Assembly (NCBI RefSeq): GCF_022811645.1
Contig: NZ_CP094534.1
Location: forward strand, 3,906,001 to 3,970,000
Length of the DNA stretch: 64,000 bases
Origin: Hymenobacter monticola
Lineage (GTDB): Bacteria > Bacteroidota > Bacteroidia > Cytophagales > Hymenobacteraceae
Direction of reading: 5' to 3'
In this document: positions 43,649 through 52,852 of the stretch, in pieces
How the letters are laid out: every line of letters starts with the position of its first letter
How positions within the stretch are numbered: position 1 is the first letter of the stretch
Made by a program: the position numbers and the translations under genes
The notes under the pieces: generated by a model
What the model was told of the DNA's origin: nothing
What the model saw: only the letters and a program-made list of their open reading frames with translations
Database searches by the model: none

Positions 43649-44845
43649 ATGGAACCCGTAAAAATCTGGCTGCAGCGCAACCTCAAAGGCGACCCCATCT
43701 TGTGGGCCATTGTGCTGCTGTTTTCCTTTATCAGCATTGCGGTGGTGTATTCCGCCACCGGCACGCTGGCCTATCGCAACGAGATGCACGGCCGCTCGGG
43801 CTCGGCCGTGGAGATGATTGCGCTCAAGCACACGGCCCTGATTGTGGCGGGCCTGGGGCTGATGTGGCTGGCGCACCGCGTCGACTACCGCTATTACTCG
43901 CGCCTGGCGCTGTACGCGCTGCTGATTTCGGTGCCGCTGCTGCTGTTCACCTACCTGCTGGGCGGCGAAACCAACGGCGCCTCGCGCTGGATGACCATCC
44001 CGGTTATCAACCAAACCTTTCAGCCGTCTGACTTGGCCAAGCTGGCCCTGATTTCGCACCTGGCCAGCATGCTCAGCCGCCGCCAGCAGCACCTCGACGA
44101 CTTCTGGAGCACGCTGTTTCCGGTGATGCTGTGGGTGGGCATCATCTGCGGCCTCATCGCCCTCACCAACGCTTCCACCGCCTCGCTGCTGTTTGCTACC
44201 TGCCTGCTGCTCATGTTCATCGGCCGCGTGCCGCTGCGGCAGATGCTGGTGATGGTGGTGATTGGGGTGACGGTAGGTGGCACGGCCCTGGCCAGCGGGC
44301 AACGCTGGAAAACCGTGCAATCGCGCCTCACCAACTTCTCCGACCCCACCAAGAAAACCCCGTTCCAGCTCGAACACAGCTACATCGCCATTGCCACGGG
44401 CGGCATTGCGGGCAAAGGCCCCGGCAAAAGCACCGAGCGCAACATCCTGCCGCACCCTTATTCTGACTTCATCTATGCCATCATCATCGAAGAATACGGC
44501 CTGATAGGCGGCGCCGTGGTGCTGCTGCTCTACATGGCCTTTCTTTATCGAGGGCTAAAAACGGTGATGAATAGTTACGGAGCTTTCGGCGGGCTACTTT
44601 CGGCGGGGCTTAGTTTTAGTCTGGTCATGCAGGCGCTGGTAAATATGGGCGTGGCTGTGGGCTTGGGCCCCATCACCGGCCTGCCGCTGCCGCTGCTGAG
44701 CATGGGCGGCACCTCGCTCATTTTCACCGGCATCAGCATTGGCATCATCCTGGCCGTGAGCCGCGGCGAGCCGGAAGTGCGCCCCATGACCGGTGAAGAC
44801 CCCGACGCGGCCCGCATCCCCAGCCAGCGCACGGCGTATGCGTAG
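43649..44845 (+). CDS. ftsW: Septal peptidoglycan glycosyltransferase FtsW
   Basis: A 398-residue SEDS protein with about ten helices. Motifs are VVYSATGTLAYR, WMTIPVINQTFQPSDLAKLALISHLA, GGIAGKGPGKSTERNILPHPYSDFIYAIIIEEYG and GPITGLPLPLLSMGGTSLI. It polymerises lipid II at the septum together with FtsI. The context (murD before, murG after) supports FtsW rather than RodA. Confidence 0.95.
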   Translation: MEPVKIWLQRNLKGDPILWAIVLLFSFISIAVVYSATGTLAYRNEMHGRSGSAVEMIALKHTALIVAGLGLMWLAHRVDYRYYSRLALYALLISVPLLLFTYLLGGETNGASRWMTIPVINQTFQPSDLAKLALISHLASMLSRRQQHLDDFWSTLFPVMLWVGIICGLIALTNASTASLLFATCLLLMFIGRVPLRQMLVMVVIGVTVGGTALASGQRWKTVQSRLTNFSDPTKKTPFQLEHSYIAIATGGIAGKGPGKSTERNILPHPYSDFIYAIIIEEYGLIGGAVVLLLYMAFLYRGLKTVMNSYGAFGGLLSAGLSFSLVMQALVNMGVAVGLGPITGLPLPLLSMGGTSLIFTGISIGIILAVSRGEPEVRPMTGEDPDAARIPSQRTAYA

Positions 44846-44865
44846 CGTTTTGCCAGTGGTCGTAT

Positions 44866-44928
44866 TTATAACGTCATGCTTCGGCTGCGTTGGGCATGAC
44901 GTTCATTTTTCGACGTACTATTATAAAT
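44866..44928. repeat. Short palindromic repeat before murG
   Basis: acgtcatgc (44871-44879) pairs with gcatgacgt (44894-44902) around cggctgcgt, a shortened form of the cgtcatgctgag family. An outer, weaker pairing atttataa/ttataaat reaches the murG start at 44927. Confidence 0.65.
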
Positions 44929-46024
44929 GACCAACAAACCCCTTCGTTTCATCATCTCCGGCGGCGGCACGGGCGGGCACATTTTCCCGGCCGTGGCCAT
45001 TGCCAATGAACTACGCCAGCGTATGCCTGATGCGGAAATTCTGTTTGTGGGCGCCAACGGCCGCATGGAGATGACCCGCGTGCCCGAGGCCGGCTACCGC
45101 ATTGTGGGCTTGGACATCACCGGCCTGCAACGCCGCCTCACGCCCAAAAACCTGTTGTTTCCGGTGCGCGTGTTCCGCTCGGTGCGCAAGGCGGGCAAAC
45201 TGATTGAAGAATTTCGACCCGATGCGGTAGTAGGGGTGGGGGGCTATGCCTCGGCGCCGGTGCTGCTGGCCGCCACTTCGCGCGCCATTCCCTCGCTCAT
45301 TCAGGAGCAAAATTCTTACGCGGGCCTCGTAAACAAGCTGCTGGCCAAGCGCGTGAATAAGATTTGCGTGGCCTACGACGGCATGGAGAAGTTTTTCCCG
45401 AAGGACAAGCTCATCCTCACCGGCAACCCCGTGCGCGCCGAAATTGCCAACGGCAGCCGCGCCGAGGCCATCAAGTTCTTCGACCTCGACCCCGGCAAGA
45501 AAACGCTGTTGGTGATAGGCGGGAGCCTGGGCGCTCGCACCCTCAACCTGGCCACCGCCGCCGCCATTTCGCGTCTGCGCGAGGCCGGCATTCAACTCCT
45601 CTGGCAAACCGGCAAGCTCTACTTCCCGGAAGCCCGCCAGCAGGCCGACCAGCCCCACAACCTGCACGCTCTGGAGTTCATTCAGCGCATGGACTTGGCC
45701 TACGCCGCCGCCGATGTCGTCATCAGCCGCGCGGGTGCCCTATCCGTTTCGGAGCTTTGCCTCACCGGCAAGGCCAGCATCCTGGTGCCCTCGCCCAACG
45801 TGGCCGAAGACCACCAAACCAAAAACGCCCTCGCCCTGGTGAGCAAAGGCGCCGCCGTCCTCATCACCGATGAGCACGCTCCCACGCGCCTCTACGACGA
45901 AGCCCTGCGCCTCCTTGCCGACCCCGAGCGCCAGCAGCAGCTCAGCAGCCGTGTGCGCGAGCTGGCCCGGCCGAACGCCACGGCGACCATTGTGGACGAG
46001 TTGCTGAAGCTGGTGCGGAAATAA
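44927..46024 (+). CDS. murG: UDP-N-acetylglucosamine-N-acetylmuramyl-(pentapeptide) pyrophosphoryl-undecaprenol GlcNAc transferase
   Basis: A 365-residue GT-B glycosyltransferase. It starts with FIISGGGTGGHIFPAVAIANEL, then VGVGGYASAPVLLAA, LIQEQNSYAGLVNKLLAKRV and VIGGSLGARTLN, and ends near VISRAGALSVSELCLTGKASILVPSPNVAEDHQTKNA. It adds GlcNAc to lipid I to give lipid II on the inner face of the membrane. Confidence 0.97.
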   Translation: MTNKPLRFIISGGGTGGHIFPAVAIANELRQRMPDAEILFVGANGRMEMTRVPEAGYRIVGLDITGLQRRLTPKNLLFPVRVFRSVRKAGKLIEEFRPDAVVGVGGYASAPVLLAATSRAIPSLIQEQNSYAGLVNKLLAKRVNKICVAYDGMEKFFPKDKLILTGNPVRAEIANGSRAEAIKFFDLDPGKKTLLVIGGSLGARTLNLATAAAISRLREAGIQLLWQTGKLYFPEARQQADQPHNLHALEFIQRMDLAYAAADVVISRAGALSVSELCLTGKASILVPSPNVAEDHQTKNALALVSKGAAVLITDEHAPTRLYDEALRLLADPERQQQLSSRVRELARPNATATIVDELLKLVRK

Positions 46025-46083
46025 ACGATGAAGAAGAACGTCGCGCGTGCTGACGGTCCGAGAAGCTTAAGCATTCCTCAATT

Positions 46084-47481
46084 TTGAAGCAGTTCCCCTA
46101 CGTTTTCTTTCTCGGCATCGGCGGCATCGGCATGTCGGCCCTGGCACGCTGGTTCCGGGCCAACGGCCACCAGGTGAGTGGCTACGACAAAACCGAAACG
46201 CCCCTGACCCGAGCGCTGGCCGCCGAAGGCATCGCCGTGCACTACACCGACGAAGTCGAGAACATCCCCGCGGCGGTGCGCGAAAACCGCGACCAAACCC
46301 TGGTGGTGCTCACGCCCGCCATTCCGGCCGACAGCGTGGAATGGGCCTGGCTGCGGGAGCAGGGCTACGATATTCGCAAGCGCAGCCAGGTGCTGGGTGT
46401 GCTCACGCAAGGCCGCTACACCATTGCGGTGGCCGGCACCCACGGCAAAACCACCACCAGTAGCATGGTGGCCCACCTGCTGCACCACGCCGGCCTCGAC
46501 GCGGGCGCCTTCCTCGGCGGCATTGCCGTGAACCTAGGCAGCAACCTGCTGCTGCCTGCCACGCCCGAGGCACCCATTGTGGTGGAGGCCGACGAGTACG
46601 ACCGCAGCTTCCTGACCCTGTTTCCCGATGTAGCCATCGTCACGAGCACCGATGCCGACCACCTCGACATCTACGGCGACCAGTCGCACCTCATTGAGTC
46701 CTTTCGCCGGTTTGTGGCCCAAATCAAGCCCGGGGGCACCCTGCTCATCAACCACACCGCCGACTCCAGCGTGGCTGCCGCCGCACCAGTCGGCACCCGC
46801 GTCATCCGCTACGGCCTCAGCGTCGAGCAGGGCCCCGAGCTGTTCGCGGCCAACATTTCCGCCGAAGGCCACCAGTTTCACTTCGACCTGCACGGCCCCC
46901 AAGGCCCCGTGGCCGACCTGGAGCTGGCCGTGCCCGGCTACCACAACGTGGAAAACATGCTGGCCGCCGCTAGCGTGGCCCAACTGCAAGGCGTGGCACC
47001 CGAAAAGCTGCACGCTGCCGTGGCGGCCTATCGGGGCGTGAAGCGCCGGTTCGAATTCGTGGTGACGACCCCGAAAAACGTTTATCTGGATGACTACGCC
47101 CACCATCCACGCGAGATTGAAGCCTTTTTGCGCTCGGTGCGCGCCCTGTACCCGGGCCGGCGCCTGCGCGTCATTTTCCAGCCGCACCTGTTCACCCGCA
47201 CCCGCGACTTCGCCGAGGGCTTTTCCCGGAGCTTAAGCATTGCAGATGAGGTATTTTTGTTAGATATTTACCCTGCCCGCGAGAAGCCGCTGCCGGGTAT
47301 AACCTCCGAAATCCTTTTGGCCGACATCACCGCTCCCGTTAAAGCCATTCGCACCAAGGAAGAAGTGCTGGCGGCCGCGCAATCTGACACCAGCTTTGAC
47401 GTTCTGGCCACCGTAGGTGCCGGCGATATCGACACGTTGGTACCGCAATTGAGAACCATTCTCACCGAGCGCTGGAAATAG
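46084..47481 (+). CDS. murC: UDP-N-acetylmuramate-L-alanine ligase
   Basis: A 465-residue product whose frame opens with TTG at 46084; no in-frame ATG lies at the right position, and the family N-terminus (YVFFLGIGGIGMSALARWF) begins six residues in. The ATP loop AVAGTHGKTTTSSMVAHLL, EADEYDRSFLTLFP and DDYAHHPREIEAFL are the expected ligase motifs. It adds L-alanine to UDP-MurNAc. Its position after murG is standard for Bacteroidota. Confidence 0.95.
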   Translation: MKQFPYVFFLGIGGIGMSALARWFRANGHQVSGYDKTETPLTRALAAEGIAVHYTDEVENIPAAVRENRDQTLVVLTPAIPADSVEWAWLREQGYDIRKRSQVLGVLTQGRYTIAVAGTHGKTTTSSMVAHLLHHAGLDAGAFLGGIAVNLGSNLLLPATPEAPIVVEADEYDRSFLTLFPDVAIVTSTDADHLDIYGDQSHLIESFRRFVAQIKPGGTLLINHTADSSVAAAAPVGTRVIRYGLSVEQGPELFAANISAEGHQFHFDLHGPQGPVADLELAVPGYHNVENMLAAASVAQLQGVAPEKLHAAVAAYRGVKRRFEFVVTTPKNVYLDDYAHHPREIEAFLRSVRALYPGRRLRVIFQPHLFTRTRDFAEGFSRSLSIADEVFLLDIYPAREKPLPGITSEILLADITAPVKAIRTKEEVLAAAQSDTSFDVLATVGAGDIDTLVPQLRTILTERWK

Positions 47482-47499
47482 CGGATACGCTTAACGTAC

Positions 47500-47540
47500 A
47501 ACTCTCACACCCACATACCCTTACACCCCCATACCCTGGA
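47500..47540. repeat. Half-element of the ccctcatacccta repeat type
   Basis: The tract ctctcacacccacatacccttacacccccataccctg resembles one arm of the element at 43557-43643. No second arm is seen. Confidence 0.45.
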
Positions 47541-47542
47541 TT

Positions 47543-48301
47543 TTGGACCGCACCGTTAGAAACCTACTTGTTGCCGCTGCTTGCCTCCTGGTGCTGGGCG
47601 GGCTGGGCGTATTTGCCGTGGTGCGCCAAGCCACCCGGCCCGTGAGCGAAGTGCGCGTCAACGTTGCCAACGAATTCGATAACTACTTCATCTCCGAGCG
47701 CGGCGTCACGGCCCTGCTCACCAAGGGCGGCAAAGAGCCCGTACTGGGCACCAAGCCCGAGGGGCCTCGCCTGCGTGAGCTGGAGGCCCGCCTCAAGGCC
47801 CATCCCTTCGTACGCGAGGCCCAGGTATACCGCGACCTGGGCGGCAACCTGCACGCCGACGTGCGCCAAAACCGCCCCATTGCCCGTCTCACGCACCCCG
47901 ACACCCGCCTCGATACCTACGTGGACGTCGAGGGCCATACGCTCCCGCTTTCGCCCTTATTTACAGCCCGCGTAGCGACCGTAGCGAGGGCGAACGGCGC
48001 TAACCTGCCAAATGGATTTTTCCAGGATAGCACCGGGCGGCGTTACCTGGAATTTTTGCGCTACGTAGACGAGCATGAATTCTGGAAAGCCCAGGTTTCG
48101 GAGGTATTCATTGAGCCGAGTGGCAAGCTGTCGTTCACGCAGCAGGTAGGCGACCAACGAATAGAATTCGGGCTGCCCGAAAATATTTCTGAAAAATTTG
48201 CGAAGCTGATGGTATTTTACCGTCAAATTCCCTCAGTTTTGGGGTGGGACACCTACCACCGCGTAAACGTAGAATACCAAAATCAAATTATTTGCGAATA
48301 G
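47543..48301 (+). CDS. ftsQ: FtsQ-like division protein
   Basis: A 252-residue bitopic protein starting at TTG 47543 (DRTVRNLLVAAACLLVLGGLGVFAVV membrane helix). A POTRA-like region follows (VSEVRVNVANEFDNYFIS, then ELEARLKAHPFVREAQVYRDLGGNLHADV), where Bacteroidota FtsQ proteins match poorly to the E. coli form. It lies between murC and ftsA, the FtsQ slot, and connects the division complex in the periplasm. Sequence similarity alone is weak; position decides the call. Confidence 0.85.
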   Translation: MDRTVRNLLVAAACLLVLGGLGVFAVVRQATRPVSEVRVNVANEFDNYFISERGVTALLTKGGKEPVLGTKPEGPRLRELEARLKAHPFVREAQVYRDLGGNLHADVRQNRPIARLTHPDTRLDTYVDVEGHTLPLSPLFTARVATVARANGANLPNGFFQDSTGRRYLEFLRYVDEHEFWKAQVSEVFIEPSGKLSFTQQVGDQRIEFGLPENISEKFAKLMVFYRQIPSVLGWDTYHRVNVEYQNQIICE

Positions 48302-48385
48302 TAATTCGCTGAAACATAGGCTGTAAGGCTGCTGTTTCCCTGTTTCCAACTCACCGCTTCTTCACTGCTCGCCAGCACTGTTCCC

Positions 48386-49810
48386 ATGCAACAAGATAAA
48401 ATCGTCGTCGGGCTCGACATTGGTACCACAAAAATTTGTGCCCTGGTGGGCCGCAAAAACGAGTTCGGCAAACTCGAAATCCTGGGCATGGGCAAAGCCG
48501 TGTCTGAGGGGGTTTCGCGCGGCATCGTGCTCAACATCGACAAGACCGTAGACGCCATCAAACGGGCCATTCGGCAGGCCGAAGAGCAATCCGGAATTAG
48601 CATTGGAGTGGTAAACGTCGGCATCGCCGGCCAGCACATCAAGAGCCTCCAGCACAACGGCAGCATCACCCGCAACTCGCACGATACCATCGGCCCGGAC
48701 GACGTCAATCGTCTCACGCAGGACATGTACCGGCTGGTGACCCAGCCCGGCTCGCAAATCATCCACGTGATGCCGCAGGACTACAAAGTGGACTACGAGG
48801 AAGGCATCGCCGACCCCGTGGGCTACGAAGGCGTGCGCCTGGAAGGCAACTTCCACATCATCACGGCCCAGAGCACGGCTATCAACAACATCAACAAGTG
48901 CGTGACCAAGGCCGGCCTCGAAATCGCCGACCTGATTCTGGAACCGCTGGCCAGTTCCATGTCCATCCTCTCGGAGGAGGAAAAAGAAGCCGGCGTGGCT
49001 CTGATTGACATCGGTGGCGGCACCACCGACCTGGCCGTGTTTAAGGATGGCATCATCCGCCACGCAGCGGTGCTGCCGTTTGGCGGCAACATCATCACGC
49101 AGGACATCAAAGCTGGCTGCAACGTGGCCCCCGGCCAGGCCGAGCAGCTGAAGGTGAAGTTCGGCAAAGCCATTGCCCAGGAAGCCAGCGACTACGAAAT
49201 CGTGAGCATCCCGGGCCTGCCTAACCGCCCGCCCAAAGAAGTTTCGCTGAAAAACCTCGCTTACATCATCGAGGCCCGCATGTCGGAAATCATGGAGCTG
49301 GTGTACGCCGAAATCTACCGCATGGGCCTGCACGACAAGCTGTCGGCTGGCATCGTGCTCACCGGCGGCGGCTCGCAGCTCCAGAACCTGGAGCAGCTCA
49401 CCGAGTACATCACCGGTCTCGACACGCGCATCGGCTACCCCAACCAGCACCTCGGCAAAAGCCGCATTGAGGCAGTGAAATCGCCGATGTATGCCACCAC
49501 CGTAGGCCTCGTGCTGTCGGGCTACCACTCCCTCGACGAGCGTAACCTCTCGCGCACGCCCTACGACTACGAAGAGCAGCTACACGCCGCGCCGGCATAC
49601 TACGCCCCGCAGCCGGCCCCGGCCCCCGCGCCTCAGCCTGCGCCGGCAGAAACGCGCGCCGTGGCACCTGCCGCTGCCACGCCCGCACCGGCTCCTGCGC
49701 CGCAGCCCGCCAAGCAAAAAGAGCCCGGTGCGGCCAGCCGCTTTTTCCGCGACATTATCAGCCGCACCAAAGGGCTGCTGATTGACGATTACGACGATAA
49801 ACAGTACTAA
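48386..49810 (+). CDS. ftsA: Cell division protein FtsA
   Basis: A 474-residue actin-like ATPase. Phosphate loops are VVGLDIGTTKICALVG and GVALIDIGGGTTDLAVF, and GIVLTGGGSQLQNL is the adenosine motif. A Pro/Ala-rich linker (about 395-440) leads to a C-terminal amphipathic helix (ASRFFRDIISRTKGLL) that would anchor FtsZ filaments to the membrane, then DDYDDKQY. It is followed by a palindromic repeat before ftsZ. Confidence 0.97.
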   Translation: MQQDKIVVGLDIGTTKICALVGRKNEFGKLEILGMGKAVSEGVSRGIVLNIDKTVDAIKRAIRQAEEQSGISIGVVNVGIAGQHIKSLQHNGSITRNSHDTIGPDDVNRLTQDMYRLVTQPGSQIIHVMPQDYKVDYEEGIADPVGYEGVRLEGNFHIITAQSTAINNINKCVTKAGLEIADLILEPLASSMSILSEEEKEAGVALIDIGGGTTDLAVFKDGIIRHAAVLPFGGNIITQDIKAGCNVAPGQAEQLKVKFGKAIAQEASDYEIVSIPGLPNRPPKEVSLKNLAYIIEARMSEIMELVYAEIYRMGLHDKLSAGIVLTGGGSQLQNLEQLTEYITGLDTRIGYPNQHLGKSRIEAVKSPMYATTVGLVLSGYHSLDERNLSRTPYDYEEQLHAAPAYYAPQPAPAPAPQPAPAETRAVAPAAATPAPAPAPQPAKQKEPGAASRFFRDIISRTKGLLIDDYDDKQY

Positions 49811-49812
49811 AT

Positions 49813-49914
49813 CATTTAACAATTATCATTTATCATTTAACAGTTGACGTTCTTGGTTTTAGATGCGTGCGTCTTTGCTGAAAATGTTAAATGTTAAATG
49901 ATAAATGTTAAATG
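49813..49914. repeat. AT-rich palindromic repeat between ftsA and ftsZ
   Basis: catttaacaattatcattta and on pairs with the complementary gttaaatgttaaatgataaa and on, leaving a centre of about 45 bp. It begins 3 bp after the ftsA stop. An ATG at its very end (49912) is in frame with ftsZ. Confidence 0.88.
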
Positions 49915-49920
49915 AATCTC

Positions 49921-51429
49921 ATGAATTACAAATTCGATATTCCAGCCCAGAATAAGTCCATCATCAAGGTGATTGGCGTGGGGGGCGGGGGCTCCAATGC
50001 CGTGAAGCACATGCACAAGCAGGGCATCAAGGACGTGGAGTTCATCATCTGCAATACCGACCACCAGGCGCTGCAAAGCTCCACGGTGCCCAACAAGCTG
50101 CAAATTGGCGTGGACCTGACCGAGGGCCTCGGCGCGGGTGCCAAGCCCGAGCGCGGCCGCCAGGCGGCCATCGAGAGCAAGGAGCAGATTCGCGACTTGC
50201 TCAACCAGGGCACCAAAATGCTGTTCATCACGGCCGGCATGGGCGGGGGCACGGGCACGGGCGCGGCCCCGGTTATTGCGCAGGTTGCGCAGGAGCTGGG
50301 CATCCTGACGGTGGGCATCGTGACGGCGCCGTTCATGTTCGAGGGCAAGAAGAAGCGCCAGCAGGCCGAAGAGGGCATCAAGGCCCTGAGCGAGCACTGC
50401 GACACGGTGCTGGTGATTCTCAACGACAAGCTGCCGCAGATTTACGGCAACCTGACGATGGGCGCCGCCTTCGCCAAGGCTGACACCGTGCTGACCACGG
50501 CCGCCAAGTCCATTGCCGAAATCATCACGGTGACGGCGGATGTGAACGTCGACTTTGAAGACGTGAAAACGGTGATGAAGGACAGCGGGGCCGCCGTGAT
50601 GGGGAGCAGCGTGACCGAAGGCGAAAACCGCGCCCGCCGCGCCGCCGAGGAAGCCCTGAACTCGCCGCTGCTCAACAACACCGACATCCATGGCGCGCAA
50701 CGCATCCTGCTTTCCATTATGTCGGGCGCCGAGCACGAGCTGGAGATGGACGAGCTGACGGAAATCACCGAGTACATCCAGGAGAAGGCGGGGCAGGACG
50801 CCGAAATGATTTTCGGCCACGGCATTGACGAGTCGCTGGGCCAAAGCATCCGCGTGACGGTGATTGCCACGGGTTTTGCCCGTGATGCCCATTCCATTAC
50901 CACACCCGCCATGGGCGGCGCGGCTGCGGCCGAGCCAGTGGCTCCCGCGCCGGTAGCAGAGGCGCCGCGGCCGGAAGCCCAGGCTCCCAGTGCTCCGGCT
51001 GCTGCGAGCACGGCACCGTTTGTGCCCAGCTTCGGCGCGCCGGAACCCGCCCGCGTGACGTTTGATTTGAACGGTCCTTCGGCTCATACGGCGCCGCCCC
51101 TGGCTGGCATTCCCGCCACGGCGCCCGGCGAGCCCGTGCTGACATCCAGCGCGCCGGCCCCGGCGCCCGAGCCGGCCGCTTCGGCCTCGGGTCGCCCGCG
51201 CCCGGCCATGGATGCCCAGGCGCTGGAGCGTCGTCGGCGCCTGCAGGAGCTCAGCAACGGCCTGCCGCCCGAAGCGGTTAGCCAGTACGACACCCCGGCC
51301 TACCTGCGTCGGCAGGTGAAGCTGGAGAACGTGGAGCCCAGCTCGGCCCAAAACATTTCGCGCTTCAACCTGTCGGACGACAACGAACTGCTAGGCGACA
51401 ACCGCTTCCTGCATGACAACGTGGATTAA
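49921..51429 (+). CDS. ftsZ: Cell division protein FtsZ
   Basis: A 502-residue tubulin-like GTPase starting at ATG 49921 (MNYKFDIPAQNKSIIKVIGV); 49912 is an alternative inside the repeat. The GTP loop is GMGGGTGTGAAP (around 107), with GVGGGGSNAV and NTDHQAL before it and the synergy loop region DVNVDFEDV after. An Ala/Pro-rich linker (about 320-440) precedes a conserved C-terminus (YLRRQVKLENV, then SRFNLSDDNELLGDNRFLHDNVD). It forms the Z-ring. Confidence 0.97.
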   Translation: MNYKFDIPAQNKSIIKVIGVGGGGSNAVKHMHKQGIKDVEFIICNTDHQALQSSTVPNKLQIGVDLTEGLGAGAKPERGRQAAIESKEQIRDLLNQGTKMLFITAGMGGGTGTGAAPVIAQVAQELGILTVGIVTAPFMFEGKKKRQQAEEGIKALSEHCDTVLVILNDKLPQIYGNLTMGAAFAKADTVLTTAAKSIAEIITVTADVNVDFEDVKTVMKDSGAAVMGSSVTEGENRARRAAEEALNSPLLNNTDIHGAQRILLSIMSGAEHELEMDELTEITEYIQEKAGQDAEMIFGHGIDESLGQSIRVTVIATGFARDAHSITTPAMGGAAAAEPVAPAPVAEAPRPEAQAPSAPAAASTAPFVPSFGAPEPARVTFDLNGPSAHTAPPLAGIPATAPGEPVLTSSAPAPAPEPAASASGRPRPAMDAQALERRRRLQELSNGLPPEAVSQYDTPAYLRRQVKLENVEPSSAQNISRFNLSDDNELLGDNRFLHDNVD

Positions 51430-51454
51430 GTAGCATTTGAATTTGATTATCGAT

Positions 51455-51496
51455 AGTGCCGCCTTTGATACAATCAGAGGCGGCACTCTTTTTTTC
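51455..51496 (+). terminator. Rho-independent terminator of the dcw cluster
   Basis: agtgccgcct and aggcggcact form a perfect 10-bp stem around a 13-base loop, then CTTTTTTTT follows. It is 25 bp past the ftsZ stop. Confidence 0.9.
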
Positions 51497-51607
51497 GGCG
51501 GGGACATAGGGACACGGCGGCATTGACAGGAGCATCTGGCCTCGCAATCCCTACAACTTGCTTTGGGCCAGCACTCAAGTGATTGATGGCTGGATATTCA
51601 ACGCTGT

Positions 51608-52831
51608 ATGGTTCTCTATTTTCGACGCTGGCCCTGGTTGTTGCCTTTGATTGTCCTGCTGGGGCTTTTTGCCTACATGACGGCCACGGGACTGGGGGGC
51701 ACTTCAGATTCAATTTATTACCAATGGGCGGCCCATACCTGGCGTGAGAGTGGCCAGCTATTGGCGCCCGACGGACGGCCTTACCGCTATTGGGGGCCTC
51801 TGTACCCGCTGCTGCTGGCGTGGTTATACGGCCCAACGGGGGTACGGGTGTTGCACGGCGCAGCACTGGCTATTTACCTGGTGCTGTGGGCCCTGATAGG
51901 AAATCGGCTGCTGCCAACGGCCCGGCGCCAGTGGCTGCCGTGGCTGGTGGCGTTGAGTGCAGCCGTGTTGGTACCGGCCAAATACATATGGTCGGAAACC
52001 GTTTTTGGGGCCTTGGCGGCCATTTATTGCTATTCGTTGCTGGCTTGGACGCGCCAAAAGCAAACGGGCTGGCTATGGGTAGCAACAATGGCAGGCTTCC
52101 TGCTGCCGCTGCAACGAACGGCAGGTTTGTTTCTGTTGGCTGGGGCGTGGGCCGGGCTGTTGCTCGCGGGGCTGGGGCGGGAGAAGTGGCGGGTGCTCTT
52201 GTTGCACGGGGCAGCCTGTGTGGTGGGCGGCCTGGCCTGGAACTACTACGCCGAGGTGTTGGCGGGACCCAAGCTTTACCAAAGCACGCGACCTTGGGAC
52301 GCCTGGGCCTCAGTGGCCGATTATGGCTTTGTGCTGGTGCGGTGGCTGTTGCCGCTGGGCGCTTCCTGGCGCGATGCGGTACCGGCGCTCTGGGTTGTGG
52401 CCTTGCCGGGCTTGCTCGCGGCCTTGTTTCCACTTAGGAAAAGCACATCCTTAGCGGTTGCTTCAAAAACTACTGAATCGGCTGATACAGTAGTTCTGCG
52501 TGAGTTGCGGCTGTTGTGGTGGGCAGTGCTGGTGAACATTGTGGCCCTGCTGCTGGCCACAGGGGCGTTGCGCGCTGCTACGGGGCCGCACAATGCCGAG
52601 CGATACTGCGCGGCGCTGGTAGGGCCCGTGGTGCTGCTGGTACTGGCGCGCTGGCCCGATAAAGGGACGATACCAGCCGATAAGAAAAAACTTGTGCGCT
52701 GGGTGGGCGGCGTTTTGCTCGGTGGCTGGCTGGCTTATTCGGCGGTGAGGGCCGGGCACAATGCCCAGCAACTGCGTGCCCGCCCCGCCATGGCTTGGCC
52801 GACTGAAGTTCAGTCCCACTCGAAAAAATAG
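51608..52831 (+). CDS. Multi-pass membrane protein, possible GT-C glycosyltransferase
   Basis: A 407-residue product with about nine hydrophobic helices starting LLPLIVLLGLFAYMTA. The first loop has TSDSIYYQWAAHTWRESGQLLAPDGRPYRYWGPLYPLLLAWLYG, whose aspartate and YRYWGPLYPL pattern recalls dolichol/undecaprenyl-linked sugar transferases (GT-C). I cannot name a substrate. A soluble loop around 280-300 and a basic tail (PTEVQSHSKK) follow. The gene is convergent with the acyltransferase gene, separated by about 20 bp. Confidence 0.7.
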   Translation: MVLYFRRWPWLLPLIVLLGLFAYMTATGLGGTSDSIYYQWAAHTWRESGQLLAPDGRPYRYWGPLYPLLLAWLYGPTGVRVLHGAALAIYLVLWALIGNRLLPTARRQWLPWLVALSAAVLVPAKYIWSETVFGALAAIYCYSLLAWTRQKQTGWLWVATMAGFLLPLQRTAGLFLLAGAWAGLLLAGLGREKWRVLLLHGAACVVGGLAWNYYAEVLAGPKLYQSTRPWDAWASVADYGFVLVRWLLPLGASWRDAVPALWVVALPGLLAALFPLRKSTSLAVASKTTESADTVVLRELRLLWWAVLVNIVALLLATGALRAATGPHNAERYCAALVGPVVLLVLARWPDKGTIPADKKKLVRWVGGVLLGGWLAYSAVRAGHNAQQLRARPAMAWPTEVQSHSKK

Positions 52832-52852
52832 TAACGAAGCTAAGGAAGCGCC

